A stretch of 64,000 bases of DNA from Siphonodentalium dalli (taxonomy: Eukaryota > Mollusca > Scaphopoda > Gadilida > Siphonodentaliidae), in assembly GCA_032622095.1 (NCBI GenBank), contig CP136061.1, positions 60,223,301 to 60,287,300 of the forward strand, read 5' to 3'. Below, one piece after another: positions 1 through 14,000 of this stretch. The translations under genes and the position numbers were made by a program. Numbering within the stretch: the stretch's first letter is position 1; the number at the start of each line of letters is the position of its first letter. A model generated the notes under the pieces. The model did no database searches, was not told where the DNA came from, and saw nothing but the letters and a program-made list of their open reading frames with translations.

Positions 1-94
1 AGTCGTTAGCTTTAGCGGAAGTGAATAAATTAACCCATACTTTGCTGTCGAATTCGCTATGAATGTACGCAAAAATGCCGAAAATAACACCCGC

Positions 95-206
95 CGACCG
101 CATCGCAACCAGGGAACCGAGCGAGATGGGGCATGCATTATCGTGCAGAATAGACCTGTCCGAAATGTAGGCGACAAACCGCTAGACCATCTGAGCTGAA
201 CATTTG
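95..206 (-). repeat. possible tRNA-derived SINE head
   Basis: Read on the minus strand, 190-179 gives TGGTCTAGCGG, a good match to the tRNA A box. A weak B-box-like string (GGTTGCGATGCGG) lies at 110-98. The spacing of about 80 bases is longer than in a real tRNA and no cloverleaf could be drawn, so this is at best a decayed SINE promoter head and not a tRNA gene. Confidence 0.25.
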
Positions 207-2290
207 TACATAAAGGTAATTTGACTCGGGAAATATTACCTTATCTATAGGTTCCGTTTATCTCAGGTGTGTGGTAGTGACATTGGGCATACTGGTTATT
301 TTCGAATGTAACGCATAATCTTAATTTGGTGTACAAATACTAATTACAGTTTCGCTATTTTCAACACTTTCCGTGATAACAAACCATACACGTAAGCGTC
401 AACGCCTATTATACTGTAACGAAACGCTCATATCTCCAATGAATTAGCACCCAATCTCACCATTTCAAGCAGACGGTACACTGTGCATTTTATATAAAAC
501 AAATTTTCAGGCTGCTACCACACCGGTTTTTATTAGACCATTTAGTTCAAATTCCTTCAGCCGGAACTTTACAACTCGAATATGCTACAAGGCAATGCAC
601 AATATTCGTGGTCAGTATCTTTTTGTTCAGAACTATATATGTTATAATACCACCCATATATTTGTCTGATTATCAGGTGATCGGCGTTTAAAGCTTTTAT
701 TTCAGTGTTGCCCATTCACCCAATATTTCTAGTTATAGTTGTGTGTACAACCGATATATATGTAACCTTGGAGTCATTGGGTAAACACGTCGATGCGGTT
801 GTGGAAAACGTAATGCCGGTCGCGTATATATGGCCTTGGTGAATATAAGCAAATATAATGTTCAGATATAAGCACAGTCTGCCACATACAGAGTATGTGG
901 GCAATTGTGGTCCAGTTTATAGAATTTATCGAAAATAGTCTATGTTACTCATTTGTGTTTTGATAAATTGCTTCCACCATGCATTCATGTGATAAAAGCG
1001 AAATATTCGTTTTTCATCACTTGATCGGATGCAACTCTGACTAATATTGTGAGATACGGATACTAGGAACAACACTTAAAGAATATATAAACTATTCATA
1101 TATCTCTCATTTTGTTACATAGCAGTGAAATTTTAACGGTTTGATGATGTAGATGTCAATATAAAAGATGATCGGCCAAATTCGTGATACTGTTGTGAGT
1201 ACACATACTTCTACTTCTAGAAAAGGCCACATAATCAAGGTATATCTGGTCAATCCAATGTACCTGTTTACTAATCTAATATATATTTGAGGTTACATAT
1301 ATATTACACGAATCAAGACGAAGCAGCATAAACCAAACCGTGTTGTTTGTCCGCTTCTGGGCGCCCGATATATAGTCCAGAGGTAATAATTTTATGAGAC
1401 CCGGCATCCACCTGCTACATCATATTTATTTTGTACGTATGTGATCATAAGTTTCTTTAATAATGTGCAATCATTAGTGCTTATGTGTATACCACTCTCG
1501 CCACGAGCGGATAGTATGAGGAAAATCAGGCTCCGTCGAATTAAGATAATGATGATTTTATTACACTAACTACGACATGAAAAACTATGTATATATCAGT
1601 CACAATCATCATATTCCCACGAGCATGTTGGTTAAGCTGGTGGGATGCGGAAAAGCGTCACGTCTTCTCGCCAAGCCACATTGTCACAAATGCATTCCAA
1701 AAGCGTCCCGGGATGTTCTCAATGTCCCCAGCTTGCGTTTTTTGATCGCCACATGAATCATAAGTTCACAGGCCCTGTGGCCACACCTCAGAGTGTTACA
1801 TGTGGTCTTTGAAGTACACCACCACTGGATATCATTAAGATACAATACACATTATATGACTTATATGACGTTGATGTGGTAACCAAACCCACCGATCATG
1901 TAATCAAACTGCAGACATATATTATGTCATCTCAGTATAATTATGGACGATATAATTAACGACGATCGCACATATCTCCATAATTTGTTTTTGGTCCCTT
2001 CCATTCATTATTCACCTTATTCGAGTATATGGGGCCTTGTGTAAAAGGAAACAGAAAAAGTGTGTCATATGCACTTGTGAGGTCAGAATAAACTAATAGT
2101 TTGAGTTATTTTACTCTCATCCTTTATTTTACTCTTATCCTGTGGAATTCTCGCCAACAAACATATTAAATGCACACCATTCTTGATTAGCGCGGAATGG
2201 TCACTCGTGCAAATAGATGGTAACATATCCCATCTATCTCACTATCAGTCACATTCGGTGGAAATGAAACTTTTTTCTTTGTAATGTATA
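207..2290. other. intergenic, nothing recognised
   Basis: AT-rich sequence with no conserved coding segment, repeat array or clear inverted repeat seen. A somewhat GC-richer patch at about 1620-1810 contains a short minus-strand reading stretch interrupted by a stop, and it could not be assigned to any family. Confidence 0.5.
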
Positions 2291-2297
2291 AACTCAG

Positions 2298-2606
2298 CTA
2301 TAGACCCCTTGTTTCTGGATCAGACTGACATTGCGGTGGCGGGATGAAACTCGGGAACAGCTGGCATTTAATTGGATCTAAAATGAGGAGAGTCCGCCCT
2401 AATTTCCCGGTAGCGAACCTGGACAAAGTCTTTGATTTTGAAGGTAGAAATGCTTCTAGACACAATGTCATGTCTTCTCTGTGGTGTTTTGCTTGCTCAA
2501 AATCTGGGCGTGAATGTGATGATTTTGGAGCGATCTCTGCATGAATCATAATCGTTACAAGGACGAGAAAATACAAAACATTCCAACTATTCTGGACAAC
2601 GGACAT
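2298..2606 (-). CDS. hypothetical small protein with signal-peptide-like N terminus
   Basis: A 102-codon single-exon reading frame. Residues 6-22 are hydrophobic (VLYFLVLVTIMIHA core) and are followed by a plausible cleavage site near AEIA, then a polar, basic region containing three cysteines and a Pro-rich stretch (FIPPPQC). That is the shape of a secreted peptide precursor, but no dibasic-Gly amidation pattern or known peptide is visible. A frame of this length can occur by chance. I do not recognise the protein and see no support outside the frame itself. Confidence 0.18.
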   Translation of the reverse strand: MSVVQNSWNVLYFLVLVTIMIHAEIAPKSSHSRPDFEQAKHHREDMTLCLEAFLPSKSKTLSRFATGKLGRTLLILDPIKCQLFPSFIPPPQCQSDPETRGL

Positions 2607-2609
2607 TTA

Positions 2610-4390
2610 GTACTCTTTTATAGACATATGTCAACGTGATGTCAAGCGGTAAACGGCAGCACCCATATAGCATGGAGGGCAAAACAAAACAGCTGACCGC
2701 ACGTAATTTCATCATTTGATTCGATTTGTTAAGCCTTATAGTGAAGTTGAAAGTAGTCATCAGTTCACAAATTTGTGGGTTTTATGTATATTTTAACTCT
2801 TTTTCAGAGCTCAAAGTGCCAAATGCGTTGGTTTGATAAATCGCAAAATGCGTCTTAAAATAAAATTTGGAATAATGTGGAGACCGAAGACCATACACAG
2901 CTCAACTATCTGCGAAAATATTTTCCTATTTAAGGAGGGACCCGTGGGCAAGGTAATAAAACGATTCGGTTATGTGGAATAACGAAAATCGGGACTGACA
3001 TTGTATGGTGTTCATCGATTTACCTGGCCCAGCACACAATTTTCTTTTCTTTGGAAAGGAGACTCTATTCGGGGGTACAAACCGTGCAATTGCTGTTCAA
3101 ACACAACCGAATTATAAGACTTGAAAATATACTAGAACTTAATGGTCCTAATGGACCTAATGGACCTATTTAGACATTCGTTAGACATTCGAATTGCTCC
3201 ACCGCAGCACAAACTGTCAATCGGCCTTTGGAATTGCTCCCTATTGTTTGGGTTAAATGTAGCCCACAGTAAGGCTGCCACGGTCGGTCTATTTGTATGG
3301 GTATGTTCACTTCCTATGCAATTAGAGACACTAATATTGGTCGTCATCATTACTGTGCCATAGCAAGTTATGTCGCCCACTGCTTTCCTGACACAATGAG
3401 ACTAATTGGACAAATAAACCCGCTGCGTTTCACGGAGGTTGATCGCAGCGATATTGTTTTCTACGGTACGATACAGTTGCACGATCTCTCGCAATTGTGC
3501 TAGATCGTGGCTATCGCCAACCATAGGAGCTGTAAGCTCATTCACTCAAATGTTGAGAAATTACAGGGGCGATTTGTTCTTAGTAAGAACAATCATGATG
3601 TTGTCAAAGGAATTATTCATTAACTTACCAAGTGAACTTTTATGTGAGCATGAAAAATATAACATTGCGTGTTGAGTAAAGACCTTTACTATACGGGTCA
3701 ATGCGATCAGACACATTAATCCGTGAGGGGATCGACAGCGACGCTGGTAGAGCTTGGCAGACGCATTTTTCGAGAAAGGTGACGAGCGACTTACCTATCT
3801 ATGGCACAGTAATTATCACTACCAATTGTCACTAAATTGCATCACAACAATGCAGAAAACCTACTATGCTATCGCTACTGTGGTACTATTCTTTTAGATA
3901 TATAATTGCACACATGGGATGTGAGGAGATTATATCGCACATTTATCCCACGGCGAAGATTACATGCAGTAATTGGAGAAAGGGCTCTAATCCCATAGCT
4001 ACCAAAGCTATCCCTAGAATAAACCTACCAAACAAACCTGTATACCACAAACTATTTGTATAGATGTTAATACATGTTGAGATATGCCATTACTTTCTAA
4101 ACTATATCAGCAAGGAACCCTCAAACTGAACACAACCCATTCATTCATCTGCAGGAATTGTCATTTTATATAATAAGTTTAACGATCAATTGCTGACATT
4201 ATTTGGGCTGTCGTCTACTGATATTGTCAGAACTTACTCAGAACAAATGATTAACGGACACTCCCGTTATTTACGTTTAGAAATAAATATGAGAATATAC
4301 TTAATTATGGTCGGGTATGAATAGCCATTATTATCACCCTACATATGCTGTAAATAAGAACCTGGTCAAAAACCACACACATACACACAC
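2610..4390. other. intergenic, nothing recognised
   Basis: No coding domain recognised. Short local repeats only: TAATGGACC occurs three times in a row near 3139-3170, followed by a doubled TTAGACATTCG near 3171-3192. The short open frames at 3132-4063 have no recognisable motif. Confidence 0.5.
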
Positions 4391-4394
4391 GGCG

Positions 4395-4740
4395 TCTGAC
4401 CTACTCAGCCAAAAATGTTAATATTGAGTTCGTTGTTCCCAAGAATAACTTGAAAACAGTCCGTGACCGCTCTTTCTCCCACCAAGTGTCTTTCAAAAAT
4501 AAATTGAAAACGCACTACTTCAAATCCAGCTACATTAGGTCATAGAAGCAGACCTATTTACATTAGTTACAACAAGAAAGTGTTTTGGACCCTGTGAACA
4601 TTCACCAATAACATTTTGCTAGTGAACTGTTTTATTGTGCTTGTCACTTGTATACATATGTAAAGCGCATTGAGACAACTGGGATTTGGCGCTATATAAG
4701 AATTTAAGAAACCTGTTTATAATTATTATTATTATTATAC
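4395..4740 (+). mobile_element. LINE 3' end (L2/CR1-like), truncated
   Basis: The translation around 4435-4540 contains LKTVRDRSFSH followed after a gap by SFKNKLKTHYFKSSYI. This resembles the C-terminal tail of L2/CR1-type LINE ORF2 (usual pattern DRSFS...FKKKLKTxxF), with the internal PxLWNSLP part missing. It is followed by TGTAAAGCGCATTGAGA, GGCGCTATATAAG and an ATT microsatellite at 4720-4737, a 3' UTR and tail type common to L2-like LINEs and SINEs that use them. It is 5'-truncated and decayed. Confidence 0.6.
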
Positions 4741-4959
4741 TTATTTCGGAAAAAATTAATTCCCAATAATCATGCTGAAACGATTCTGTCAACAAGGGTC
4801 ACTGAAAATAAGGAAATAATCCGCACAAATGTTCCGCACAGCTAGTTGCTACATATAGGCTCTATTGCTTATGTTGGCAATACTGAATAATGTTTCTTTT
4901 TTCTGTTTGAAGGCATCTGCTCGACCAGTAATGGGCATTCGATATATCACGATTTCTGA

Positions 4960-5013
4960 TTATTTCGCTATTTTTTCCGCCGGAGCCCTTGACTTCCACT
5001 CAGTAAAGCCGCC
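4960..5013 (-). CDS. TST-like: copy A coding exon 7 (stop codon)
   Basis: 54 bases encoding GGFTEWKSRAPAEKIAK and a TAA stop. GGFTEW fits the last rhodanese helix (usually GSWxEW). The acceptor is CTGTTTCAG. The protein sequence is identical to the last exon of copy B. No canonical AATAAA was seen in the next 150 bases downstream. Confidence 0.9.
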   Translation of the reverse strand, partial: GGFTEWKSRAPAEKIAK

Positions 5014-8000
5014 CTGAAACAGAACAATCGGTCTTTTATAGTTTAATTCTAGTCCCGGGTCTAGAACAAAACCTCTGCTTAATCTCAATAATAATACATG
5101 GAAGGTTGTGGATTTGATTTGTATTGTTATTGTATGTATACATGTTTGGATTTAAAGCCATTTTATAAGCCATATACCATGACTTTATATTGGATTGGCC
5201 AACACATACATGTATAGGGTTAATTCCATTGTGAGCTAGGCTATGACTATATATACAAGCGCATGCGGTACATTTCAAACTTAACCCCGGCATGCTCCAA
5301 TACGATTGGTTGTTTAGAGATGCCAACATTCTTGACATTGACCTCGGGTATAAACTTGAAACGACCCGGCGTTGTAGCAATACGATATTTATATTTCAGA
5401 TCAGATTATTCGAAATCAACAATGATCATTTCACGATAGTCGCTGATATATAAAACTAGGTTAATCGGGTATAGCGCATGAGTGTAATAAATGTCTATCT
5501 CTTCTTTCCATATCCTCATCCTCCCTTTAATTAGTCAAATGTATAATGGTTTCATGTTGTACACTTATATATCTTTGGAAAGAAAGAAATATTACTTAAA
5601 CTAAACACAGTGAAATCACTCAGTCCCACGATATATAGGTATTAGGCAATGGTAGACTTACCCATGCAGTCACAAATGCATGAACGAATCAGTTTAACCT
5701 CCCTTAGCGTGGTTCACAAATTATTATTTTCATTAACCCTTCCATGACTGGGGCTTCCTGAAATTTTGCGAAAACCCTGTGCCAATGCATTCTCTTATAT
5801 ATGCGATATCGATACTCGCATATAGATGGGAGACTCGTATATATAAGAGAATGCACTGGCAAATGATCGTTAATACTGCACCAGCGCAGCTCCCATCATG
5901 AAAGGTTTAACAATCGGATCAGCTCCCCTGTCTATTACTCTCCTTCTGCTGCATTGTATTTTGGTAAATGCCATGGAGGAACGACTATATGTATTAAATT
6001 ATTTACATGGCCCAAATTAACCCGTCTTAGGGTGGATACACACATGCATGTAATCTCTGTAAATATCGTGTATTTGGCGTTTTACATGGATCATACACAC
6101 CTTGTAATATGTGTCCGCCGACAACCCAATCATTGCGACTGTGTTTGACCACAGTGAGTTAAACTCTGAACCGCTGAAGAGCCGTTGGCTGGGACGAAGT
6201 CGTCAGGCCACTGAAAATAATTATTCGCGCGATAACTCAAATGGTCGACGTTCTGTTTAAATCATTGTCAGTCTTCTATTGATGTCAATACCAGTGATTG
6301 CCTCTACCCCAACGCAGGGGGCTATGACCCCAACATGCACGGGGAGCTATATTATCCCAGAAGCTACCGAATTCACCATTGTATATTTCCTCGACGGGGG
6401 TGTGCATGCAGCACCCTGAGTCCTGACACCCAGCTTTATAAATATCGTAGTCATGTCTGTCGTGTCTATTTTCTACGAGTGATTAATCTAATATGCAGCA
6501 ATTTATGCTATTCATATAATTATGAACATATTATACAGTTTTAAATTTGAATGCATGGTGTTGCTGTTTGTCTTTATTCGGCGAAAGGGTTGCCTAGCTA
6601 CGAGTTCCCAACTACGTCACCTTTCCTCTCTTGTGTTATACAGTTATACATGTATACGCAAAATTTACAACTATGGAATATTTAAGTAAAACATTATATT
6701 GTAATTCTTGCCCAGATAATCCTGGCTGATACATCCCATTAACTCACTTAGTTATTGGAAGCTTTCGAGAACCAGCCCCTCCCCCAATAATGGAGTATGG
6801 TCGAAAATGTTATAATTCAACCTTGTGACAGTTAGGAGCTTGTTCAACCTTTGGCTTGAGAACATATATATAAATGGTGGGGGGGGGGGGGATGTCACTC
6901 TTTTTCAACGCTGTACCTGCATTATTTTTTGGCGCTATAATGAATATTTGCAATCCCAATTGAACTAATGTTATCAGCTCGCTCTCAAATTATCAGAGAA
7001 ATCTCAACAAGCCGGTATCATCCTATAAAATAATTCTGCATATTTTATTTTTGTTTTGGATGACCCTGTTTCCAAGAAATGACAGAAACAAATCAAGTAT
7101 AAAATCGACCGGCGCTAATCTATGGAATCCTATTAGGGCCACTTCCTAATGGCGCTTTCGGCGCGCGCCGAAAGCGACAAAAAGTGCGCCATTAGTAACG
7201 CGCCGAAAGCGACAAAATATGCGCCGTTACGGCGCACTATTTGTCGCTTTCGGCGCACTTTTTGTCGCTTTCGGCGCTTTCGGCGCACTTTTTGTCGCTT
7301 TCGGCGCGCGCAAAATGTGCGACAAAATGTGCGATATTAGCGCATGTTTCGGCGCGTTACTAATGGCGCACTTTTTGTCGATTTCGGCGCGCGCCGAAAG
7401 CGCCATTAGGCATACTATTAATTAGGTCCACTCCCTAATGGCGCGCGCCCTAATGGCGCACTTTTTGTCGCTTTCGGCGCGCGCCGAAAGCGCCATTAGG
7501 AAGTGGCCCTAATAGTATTCCATATATATCAGACAAGAATCACTCATTTCGGCATCCATGAAAGAAGACATGTTTATGACTGGCCTGAAATTTCTTGATG
7601 GCAGTTTGTTTGATAATGGCTTATAACTACTCACTGGTGAAATTGACCTCTCACGCGCAGGTGATTAATTTTGTCAATTATTGGTGTGGCCATGTAAAAT
7701 ACATGTATTTTACATACAGACATTACATGCATGTGTGTATCCACCCTTATACTAAATCCTGTTCGTTTGATTGGTCGATAGCCAATTGCGTCCTGTGTGT
7801 TATACTTATACCCCAATAAAATTAACCGATGTCGCATATTGTTGACCTAAATGCGTAGAATAATTGTGCATACTGTTTTTAAACGAGCATCCATAGACCA
7901 ATCGATCGATGACAGTGGTAGGTTATTGGCTGCATGTTATAATCTTAATATATTGGAGACAGATTTCAGATACAAAAAGTAAAAATAATATAAGGTAATT

Positions 8001-11000
8001 TTGTGGAAATAAATGAGGAAAAAGCTATACATTGTTGGGCTTACCATATATAGAGACAGGTTGGAGCATCCGATGATAGTAGCCGCCATAAAAACAGTGG
8101 ATGCCGTCATACCAGTATTACAGTAGCAAATCACAGGTTTTGAGAGATCGATTTTGGCCTTGTCGAACTCTGAAAAAAAATTATTATTAGTTGTAAAACA
8201 CATCAACATGCACGATTGGATAATTGTAACTCCACCCTATAGTTCCTAATTCCGGGAAAACGGGACTACCAGGAAATTTAGTTTGTAAAAAAAAAATGCA
8301 CCATGCTCGAGAAAACTATTGTTTAAAAGGTTTCGGCATTTCGTGTTGGTTGGATAATTGTAAATCAAATAGAAGAATGATGATAGATAACACAAGCCTT
8401 ATGGCGCTCAGACTTCAATATTATTTTGGTAATTTTATTGCATTTCTATTCCCAAACTAAATCGAAACAAATTATAAAATAGAGTTATCATATAACTTAC
8501 ACTGTACTTCAGGCATATTTTTTTAATTGTATTGACCGGACTGTACATTTCGACCCAGAATGCGGCAATGGCGAAGATTCTATATTATATGCTTAACGTT
8601 AACATTGTATGCATACTATATCCTATTATGATCTTTTGGATATTCAATTATAGAATATACCTTGTTTGATCAGAGCCTGTGGCTTTAGTGTGCCGTTTTC
8701 CATATTCAGGAGATTTGTCATTGGCAAACTAACAGCTCCAACTATGTGTCCTGCAAAATGTAAATATGATATTAACACTCATGCAACCGTATATGCGATT
8801 TTCCATCTCTCAGACAACTGGTACCGATTTTAGTCGATGTATCAAAGCAATGCTACTGATGTAGCAATACAAACCCATCAATGCTTCTGACATTGCCACC
8901 TTTTATTGTGTGTGCACGTCGAATGTGGTATCGCCCCTATGTAGAAAGCGGGTAAATTAAATGCTGAATATTATTTCCACGATCAAAAGCTCAGTACATT
9001 CAATACAATAACAATAGTTTCGAAACCACCCTCCGAACGCGGTGTGTGAGTATAGTGTTACCCATGTCTACAAATACTACATTTATATCTCAACACGTGA
9101 ACCTGTTAGAAAATTCGGAAAATCTATTATATGCCCACATAGTCTGGGGATTACCCCCATGTCACATGGGTAATCTTTGACCCAATTTCTAAACAAAATC
9201 AAAATCTTAAAGCGAAACGTGATTTAGTCAATCGAGAGGCGCACTGATTTTGACTGTGATGTGGCCTAGCTTATTGGCATCCATGTATCATTCATTGTGT
9301 GACTTGCACGAACGAATTTACTTCCGTAAACATGTCTCTCGGATGTTTTATTTATATTTGTATATATTTTATTTTCCTGTGGACACCACGTATAATAGAC
9401 AGTTTCAGGACATACGTGAACCTATATTTTAATGGATCGTCTCAATGAAGATGGAATCATTTTGAGTATTTGGTGCATATGTTAATTGTAAGCAATTATA
9501 TAGCAGGGCCCAGTTCAAGTCGAGTGCAAAGGTAGTATGTACCAATGGGACGCCCATCATCTCCGTTTCATGCCAGGTCCTCTGTGCTATTTCCGCACAC
9601 CATATATTAACTGTGCATGGTGTGTGCGAATTATACGCATGACATATTATATTTTCCAATGTATTTTACAATAATTAAGACATTAATTAGTTACTTACAC
9701 AGGTTGCACCATTGTCCATGAAATCTACTATCTGAAGCTTTTAAGTGTACCAAGATTGATCACAAAAATAACATCAGAACCAGGGGCCTGTTTCATGAAG
9801 GCAACTTATGACATAGTTGGGACTTAAGATGGTCATAAGTTCAACCTTCAGTCATAAGTGCGTTTCACGAACAAAGTCTTAACCTAGGATGGTCTTAACT
9901 TTGGTCTTAACTTTAAGTCTGGTGTGAGGTGTCATAAGATAATCTTAAAGTTAAGACCTACGTTGTGATCCGCAGTTGGACCGAAATGTGGATGGGATCT
10001 AGTTCATGTATATATTATTATAAACACATTTAACTGAATAACACCTTGCTAGCACGGAGGGGTGTTTCAGAAATGGTAGTAATTAATAACCAACTGGTAA
10101 GCTATAGCAGTGACGTGGCCAGTGGTTGCAAGATTGGCGGGGTGTCCGCTACTAACTGTAAACCGCCAAGACCGGGCTATATATATACATTTCTAATTGC
10201 TGTAACAAAAAGAATATATTTACATAGAGTTGAACATCATTTGCGATTCAAATCACACAATCGCACTGTAGACAATAATCATGTTGAGACAATCAGTCCG
10301 AACATTTTCACATCGAGGATAATAGTGAATGATTTATACCCAGTTTTTTTAAAATAAATGCTTATGTCAGCTATTATTATTATTATTATTTACTTGCCTT
10401 TCTATGTTATTATGTTATAATTTGATTGTAAAATGTATTGTATATGTACCCCGTATATATATCGGCAAGATAATAATACATAATATGTGTTATTGTATTA
10501 TTATTATGTATATTATCATAATCAATTAACTATGAAATAAAAAGATATATAGCATGTATATAGTATACGGACCGCGCGGGCACACCGGGATCCGCGAAAG
10601 AACATATAATATCACTGTGAACTGGTCCACAGACCCCTGGGGGAATTACTAAAATACCAATATAGACTATACCAGTATATATTGGTATTTTAGTAATTTT
10701 CACCAGGGGCCTGTGAACCGGCCGTCTGTTCACGTGTTGTTAATTATAAACGCTCTTTATTAGAAGTCGTTGATTTGGTTTTTATTAAAACATATGTGCA
10801 GAATGTCGTTCAACGTAACGTACTTTCGAAGTTCATACGCAGTTTGTTAATTATAACAGGCGTTTAGCACATTTGTCAACAGAACCAGAGCAAATGGCAT
10901 TAACATAATTTATATATGGCTTCTACAAGTATGTCTCAGATTGGAAATAAGTCTATTTGGAGCACGATATGAAGTCCTATTCACATTATAGCAATATAAA

Positions 11001-14000
11001 TAAAGAGCGTTTTCTGTTAGTATTCCATGAATGTTGGCAATCAATAAAGAGCGTTTAGCTCAGTGCTTCCATTTTGGTGTATTGTATGTGTATGCCGTCG
11101 TGGCGAAATATTCGGTTTCCTGGTATTATAGATGCTTCAAAGACGTATAATGTATTAGAACCTAATATCAGTATTGAAAGGAGCGAACATATGTCTCGCG
11201 TCGCCTTAATGGCATGTTATATGGGTGAAGGTTCACATTCTGAGTTACGATGTATAAGTCCCTTTAATAACTGAAATAATATATTTGAGCTCGTTACGTT
11301 TGTATAAAATAGGCATTGGAAGCATGCAGCTATGTGTGGATGGGATATGACGCGAAAACACAGTTAAAAAGCGCGCTCGTGCAGTTAAGTGTGCACCAGT
11401 CATTATACTAATTATCGCCCTTGCATTAAAATATCATAATTATTCATAGACACGCCCTAGTATCTGTCACCAGACACTGTACCTAGGCATATAACATACA
11501 CAGAACCAACATTTTCTGTGCATAGCTGTAATAAATTGTCGAGAGCCAGTCTAAAAGCGCGCGAACTTAAATTATTACTTAAGTAGGACTTAATCTTGTT
11601 TTGTGAAACGCGTTCTTGAAACGGAAAAGTTACATCATAAGATCCACCTTAGATCTTAGATTAAGTCCATCTTAAGATAATCTTATGACATTGCTTCACG
11701 AAACAGGCCCCTGGTATTCAACCATTATATCTATACTTGACAAACTTGGACTCTCAGAAAATGTATACACCCCATGCATCCGGACATGCTCGTAGCGGAA
11801 GACATGCTCGTAGCGGAATAAACACATGGCCCGCGATTTGCACATCGTCTTTAGTTGTCGTAAGTTATTTCATAAAAACACGGTTTATTTTACCTTGATT
11901 TTTTTTGTTACGGTAACAGCGATAATCGGTCTACAGAAATGAGCGGTTGTGGTTTCCGCAATTTGCATATTACTGTTCGATAATCGAGTATTATACGAAA
12001 AATTATGACCTGAAATACTTACTCGATATAAGTTTTATCAAATTTTAATGAATCTTTGAATTGACACATTATATAACATACAGTCTCTCAAAGTATGATA
12101 TCTTAGATTCAAAATGAACTGGACATGTTTGCTATGTCAATCATATTAGTACCCGAAAAATTAGTTTCCATGTCTATAGCTGGTACTAATGACATATCAT
12201 ACCACTGCTATATACATACCATATTTTCTTGCTATGACCTGCATATATGGTTATTTTTTACTATGGAAAATGTAGATACATGACTGGAAATGTTGTCTAT
12301 TATATTAAGGGAATATCCGCGGAAATAGCAATGTATGCAAAGACTAGATTGTCTGGGCTGTTACCACAGAAATCGTAATTTTATGTAAGAAATGCAAATT
12401 TTGCCACAATTTTTGGCCTAACTTCCCGGTAAAATAGGATTAAACTGCGTCCATGTTTAAAGAAGTTTGATTTACAGTTGGGTAATTATAGCCACAAATA
12501 ATACCACCACCGTCAACCACTGGTATGTGTTGGGTTCGGTGCAACATGTGTCTAACCGTGAACGGTGTGCAAATCGCGGGCCATGTGGTTATTCCGCTAC
12601 GAGCATGTCTTCCGCTACGAGCATATCCGGGTGCATGGGGTGATATAGTTGCAGTTAACTCTCTGACAGTGGTTAAAACTATTGTCCGCAACAAGCTGCG
12701 ACATATTTTTTTGAATGAATTGAAGTCAATAAGAAATTCATATATCACGAGTAATGAAGGCAAACTGGATACGTATTTCTCATTTAAAAAGACATTCAAA
12801 AGGGAATCATATCTATCACTACCTAATAATGATATGAGAAAAGCCATCTGCCAACTGAGAATAAGTTCTCATATCTCAAGATAGAAACAGCACGGCATAT
12901 TATTAAAAGTAAAAAACCAGCGAGACCTTTGAGGTCACGCACTAGGTGCAACCTAGGCAAAATAGAGAATCAGCATCATTTTATTATAGAATACCCTCTT
13001 TATGATAAACCGAGGCAATTTCTTTTCAGTAAAATTACCAAATATTGCAAAAACTTTATAAAACTTGGTGATGATTCAAAATGTTATTGGCTAATGACAA
13101 TTGAGAATCTAGATCTGCTGATTGAAATGGGCCGGTTTGTCAAAGAAGGCTTTGAAATGCACCAGGCATTTAAGCCCTAACTCCCAAAGCACACTGATGG
13201 GTCTATATGTAAATAGCTATATTTGATTTCATTCATGTAATATTTAAATTGTTGTTTTATCCCAGCCCTTGCAGTTGGTTAATACTGCTGGCTTAGCACT
13301 TGTCTGATTGGGCATATGTCTTATCTGAATGCATCTGACGTATTAATTCACTGTAATTCCAAACAAATATTATAATTAATCAATTTAAGCTTCATTTAAA
13401 TATCTCTGACCATAATTATGCCAGCTCTATTAAAGCTTTCCTCTTCCCATCACAAGCAAGTATTCATAAGTACATGTAAGTAGACATTTGCCCTCTCAAG
13501 ACAACTGCTTGTATCCATTCTGTTATCCGCCCTAAAACTGCCTTATTATCATTTCTTATAATATCATATAATAATACTATGCATGTTATTTTTGAATTTG
13601 CTTTCATCTGTGTGTAGTTTGATTAAATTCTATTCTATAAGAGTGCCATGCATGCAAGTACACATGCATCAAACCAAAAATGGGTGATTTGATATACAGC
13701 AAATTATACCCCCTCCTGTCTTTCAAATAACAATACGATTAACACTATACAACACTAAAATAATGCCATCTTATCTGATGATAATGTATCTACACATCCA
13801 TATACAAAATGTAGATAAAAGCTCCGTTTGTAGCGAAGACATCAGTTGGTATATAGGTACCAGTAATTCGGATTAGTTTTTTACATGTTCCGCGTTCATT
13901 CGCGATTGTATACATATCTCTCTTTATTTTCCTCCGTTAATTAATGAACAGCTCACACAGACGCAAATGTAACATATATGAGGGTATCACCCCCCCCCCC

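Larger units (their letters stand above)
6030..7746. mobile_element. TIR element with TTA target duplication (PIF/Harbinger-like)
   Basis: Ends GGGTGGATACACACATGCAT and its inverse, with similarity continuing to about 60 bp inward (to 6101 and from 7683). TTA lies directly outside both ends (6027-6029 and 7747-7749), matching the 3-bp TWA target preference of PIF/Harbinger elements. No transposase frame was seen, so it is non-autonomous, 1717 bp. It contains a GC-rich foldback at 7124-7524. Confidence 0.6.
5014..8044 (-). other. copy A intron 6
   Basis: About 3 kb. 5014-5640 is similar to the matching intron of copy B. 5781-5860 holds a small hairpin and 6030-7746 a TIR element listed separately. 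7790-8040 is again similar to copy B (37945-38320). Confidence 0.8.

Noticed and set aside
95-206. tRNA gene
   Set aside because: Good A box only; no acceptor pairing, anticodon arm or proper B box could be found.
1620-1810. Possible exon on the minus strand (CGHRACELMIHVAIKKRK-like reading)
   Set aside because: Short, contains a stop after about 40 codons, no splice-site support and no family recognised.
12440-12847. 135-codon minus-strand frame
   Set aside because: It is antisense to the LINE remnant and the TIR end; no motif of its own.
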